This document shows, piece by piece, positions 6,417-7,380 of a stretch of 7,380 bases of DNA. Made by a program: the position numbers and the translations under genes. Location: contig JAEYYJ010000396.1 of assembly GCA_023430845.1 (NCBI GenBank), positions 1 to 7,380 on the forward strand, given 5' to 3'. Position 1 is the first letter of the stretch. The number at the start of each line of letters is the position of its first letter. The stretch is from Pseudomonadota bacterium (lineage in GTDB: Bacteria; Pseudomonadota; Alphaproteobacteria; Rhizobiales; Hyphomicrobiaceae). The notes beneath the pieces are model-generated. The model had not been told where the DNA came from and did no database searches. It saw only the letters and a program-made list of their open reading frames with translations.

Positions 6417-7380
6417 TTAACGGACTGCGGCCACGATCCCGCGCTCGATGAGGTCTTCCGAAGCATCGCTGGCATAACCGAGCTCGGCGAGGATTTCGCG
6501 ACCGTGCTCGCTGATCTTCGGCGGATTGAGCCGCGTCCCCAGACGACGGCCGGCGAGCTCGAGCGGCAGCGCCGGCGTTACGGTCTCGGTGCCGTCCGGC
6601 AGCGTGAGAGGCAGCAGTCCGCCGGACTCCTTCAAGTGCGGGTCGTCGAACAGCTCGTGCGGCTTGACGATCGGTGCGTAGGGAAGGCCGGCGGCAGCGA
6701 CCTTGGCCTCAAGTGCGTCGCGCTTCCATTGCGCAAAGTGTTCGCGCAGGAAAGGCATGAAGAGGTCGCGATTGTTCGAGCGCATGGAGTTCGTCTTCAG
6801 GCGCTCATCATTGAAGAGTTGCTGGAATCCGAATTCCTCGCAGAAGATCTTCCACTGCGTATCGGTCACGACGCCGAGAAAGAGCTGCCCATCGGCGCAG
6901 TCGAACACGTCGTAGATACCCCAGGCCGAAAGACGCTGCGGCATGGGGTTCGCCGCCTGTCCCGTGACCACGTACTGCATCATGTGCTGGCCGACGAGGA
7001 ACGCGCAGTTCTCATAAAGCGCGCTCTGCACGAGCTGGCCCTTACCCGTGCGATCGCGCTCGCGCAGTGCGGCGAGAATGCCGATCGCGGCGAACATGCC
7101 GCCCATCATGTCGTTGACGGACGCGCCGGCGCGTAGTGGCCGGCCGAGCGGGCCGGTCATGTAGGCGAGGCCTGCCATCATCTGCACGACCTCGTCGAGG
7201 GCCGAGCGCTGATCGTAGGGGCCGGACAGAAAACCTTTGAGCGAGCAGTAGACGAGGCGCTCGTTGAGTTTCTTTACGCCTTCATAGCCGAGACCGAGTG
7301 CGTCCATGGCGCCGGGGCGGAAGTTCTCCGTGAGCACATCGGCGGAAGCGATGAGTTTTTTCGCAATCTCCATGCCCTCG
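6417..7380 (-). CDS. CaiB/BaiF family III CoA transferase, 5' end beyond the window
   Basis: Family III CoA transferases move CoA between carboxylic acids through an aspartyl anhydride intermediate. The frame is open to the right edge and shows about 320 residues; family members are near 400, so about 80 N-terminal residues are missing. The ATG at 7373 is not the start: the preceding codons (Glu-Gly) continue the typical PEG-EIAKKLIASADVLTENFRPG block. The catalytic aspartate is visible in GASVNDMMGGM (codon 7112-7110), aligned with Asp169 of formyl-CoA transferase, followed by IGILAALRERDRTGKGQ. VLTENFRPGAMDALGLGY and the C-terminal PYAPIVKPHELFDDPHLK block are also family hallmarks. The donor and acceptor acids cannot be told from sequence; many annotations as formyl-CoA, carnitine or methylmalyl-CoA enzymes rest only on family similarity. 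No neighbour in the window identifies a pathway. A secreted-protein gene follows on the same strand after 71 bp. Confidence 0.92.
   Translation of the reverse strand, partial: EGMEIAKKLIASADVLTENFRPGAMDALGLGYEGVKKLNERLVYCSLKGFLSGPYDQRSALDEVVQMMAGLAYMTGPLGRPLRAGASVNDMMGGMFAAIGILAALRERDRTGKGQLVQSALYENCAFLVGQHMMQYVVTGQAANPMPQRLSAWGIYDVFDCADGQLFLGVVTDTQWKIFCEEFGFQQLFNDERLKTNSMRSNNRDLFMPFLREHFAQWKRDALEAKVAAAGLPYAPIVKPHELFDDPHLKESGGLLPLTLPDGTETVTPALPLELAGRRLGTRLNPPKISEHGREILAELGYASDASEDLIERGIVAAVR

Noticed and set aside
1..7380. tRNA or rRNA genes, CRISPR arrays, insertion sequences, phage or attachment sites
   Set aside because: I saw no tandem or spaced repeats, transposase-like proteins, terminal inverted repeats or tRNA-like folds; base composition and coding style look uniform across the window.

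Overview
The window is G+C-rich and carries seven protein genes with very short spacers. Gene content and style point to an alphaproteobacterium, most likely of the order Hyphomicrobiales (Hyphomicrobium-like). Pointers are a UbiH/COQ6-type ubiquinone hydroxylase, an ArsR-methyltransferase fusion regulator heading a metF-metH cluster, and a family III CoA transferase. The genus is an inference; I see no rRNA or other marker that would fix it.

Layout. Bases 1-758 (+) hold the C-terminal part of a FAD-dependent ubiquinone-biosynthesis hydroxylase. Converging on it, with one base between the stop codons, is a 12-helix MFS transporter on the minus strand (760-2049). A 156-bp spacer follows. It contains a near-consensus sigma70 promoter (TTGACA-16 bp-TATGAT) whose -35/-10 spacer is almost filled by a perfect 16-bp palindrome (2146-2161). 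That promoter points into a tightly packed plus-strand cluster: an ArsR-family regulator fused to a SAM-binding methyltransferase domain (2206-3219), metF (3219-4157), a stand-alone homocysteine-binding module of methionine synthase MetH (4154-5242), and a GNAT acetyltransferase (5247-5729). The stop and start codons overlap at the first two junctions, and the last gap is 4 bp. The minus strand then carries a secreted six-cysteine protein of unknown function (5743-6345) and the C-terminal three quarters of a CaiB/BaiF CoA transferase (6417 to the window end).

How it works together. The central cluster is a methionine/SAM-cycle operon. MetF makes 5-methyltetrahydrofolate. The MetH module activates homocysteine on zinc as methyl acceptor. 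The regulator probably senses S-adenosylhomocysteine or SAM through its methyltransferase fold and binds the palindrome in its own promoter. It resembles the SahR type of regulator described in Proteobacteria. The main oddity is that MetH stops exactly at the end of its first module: the folate, cobalamin and reactivation modules are not in this window and must be encoded elsewhere.

I found no RNA genes, mobile elements, CRISPR arrays or convincing intrinsic terminators. The outer genes (ubiquinone hydroxylase, MFS, secreted protein, CoA transferase) look like ordinary chromosomal genes. The most informative signals are the regulator/operator pair and the split MetH.
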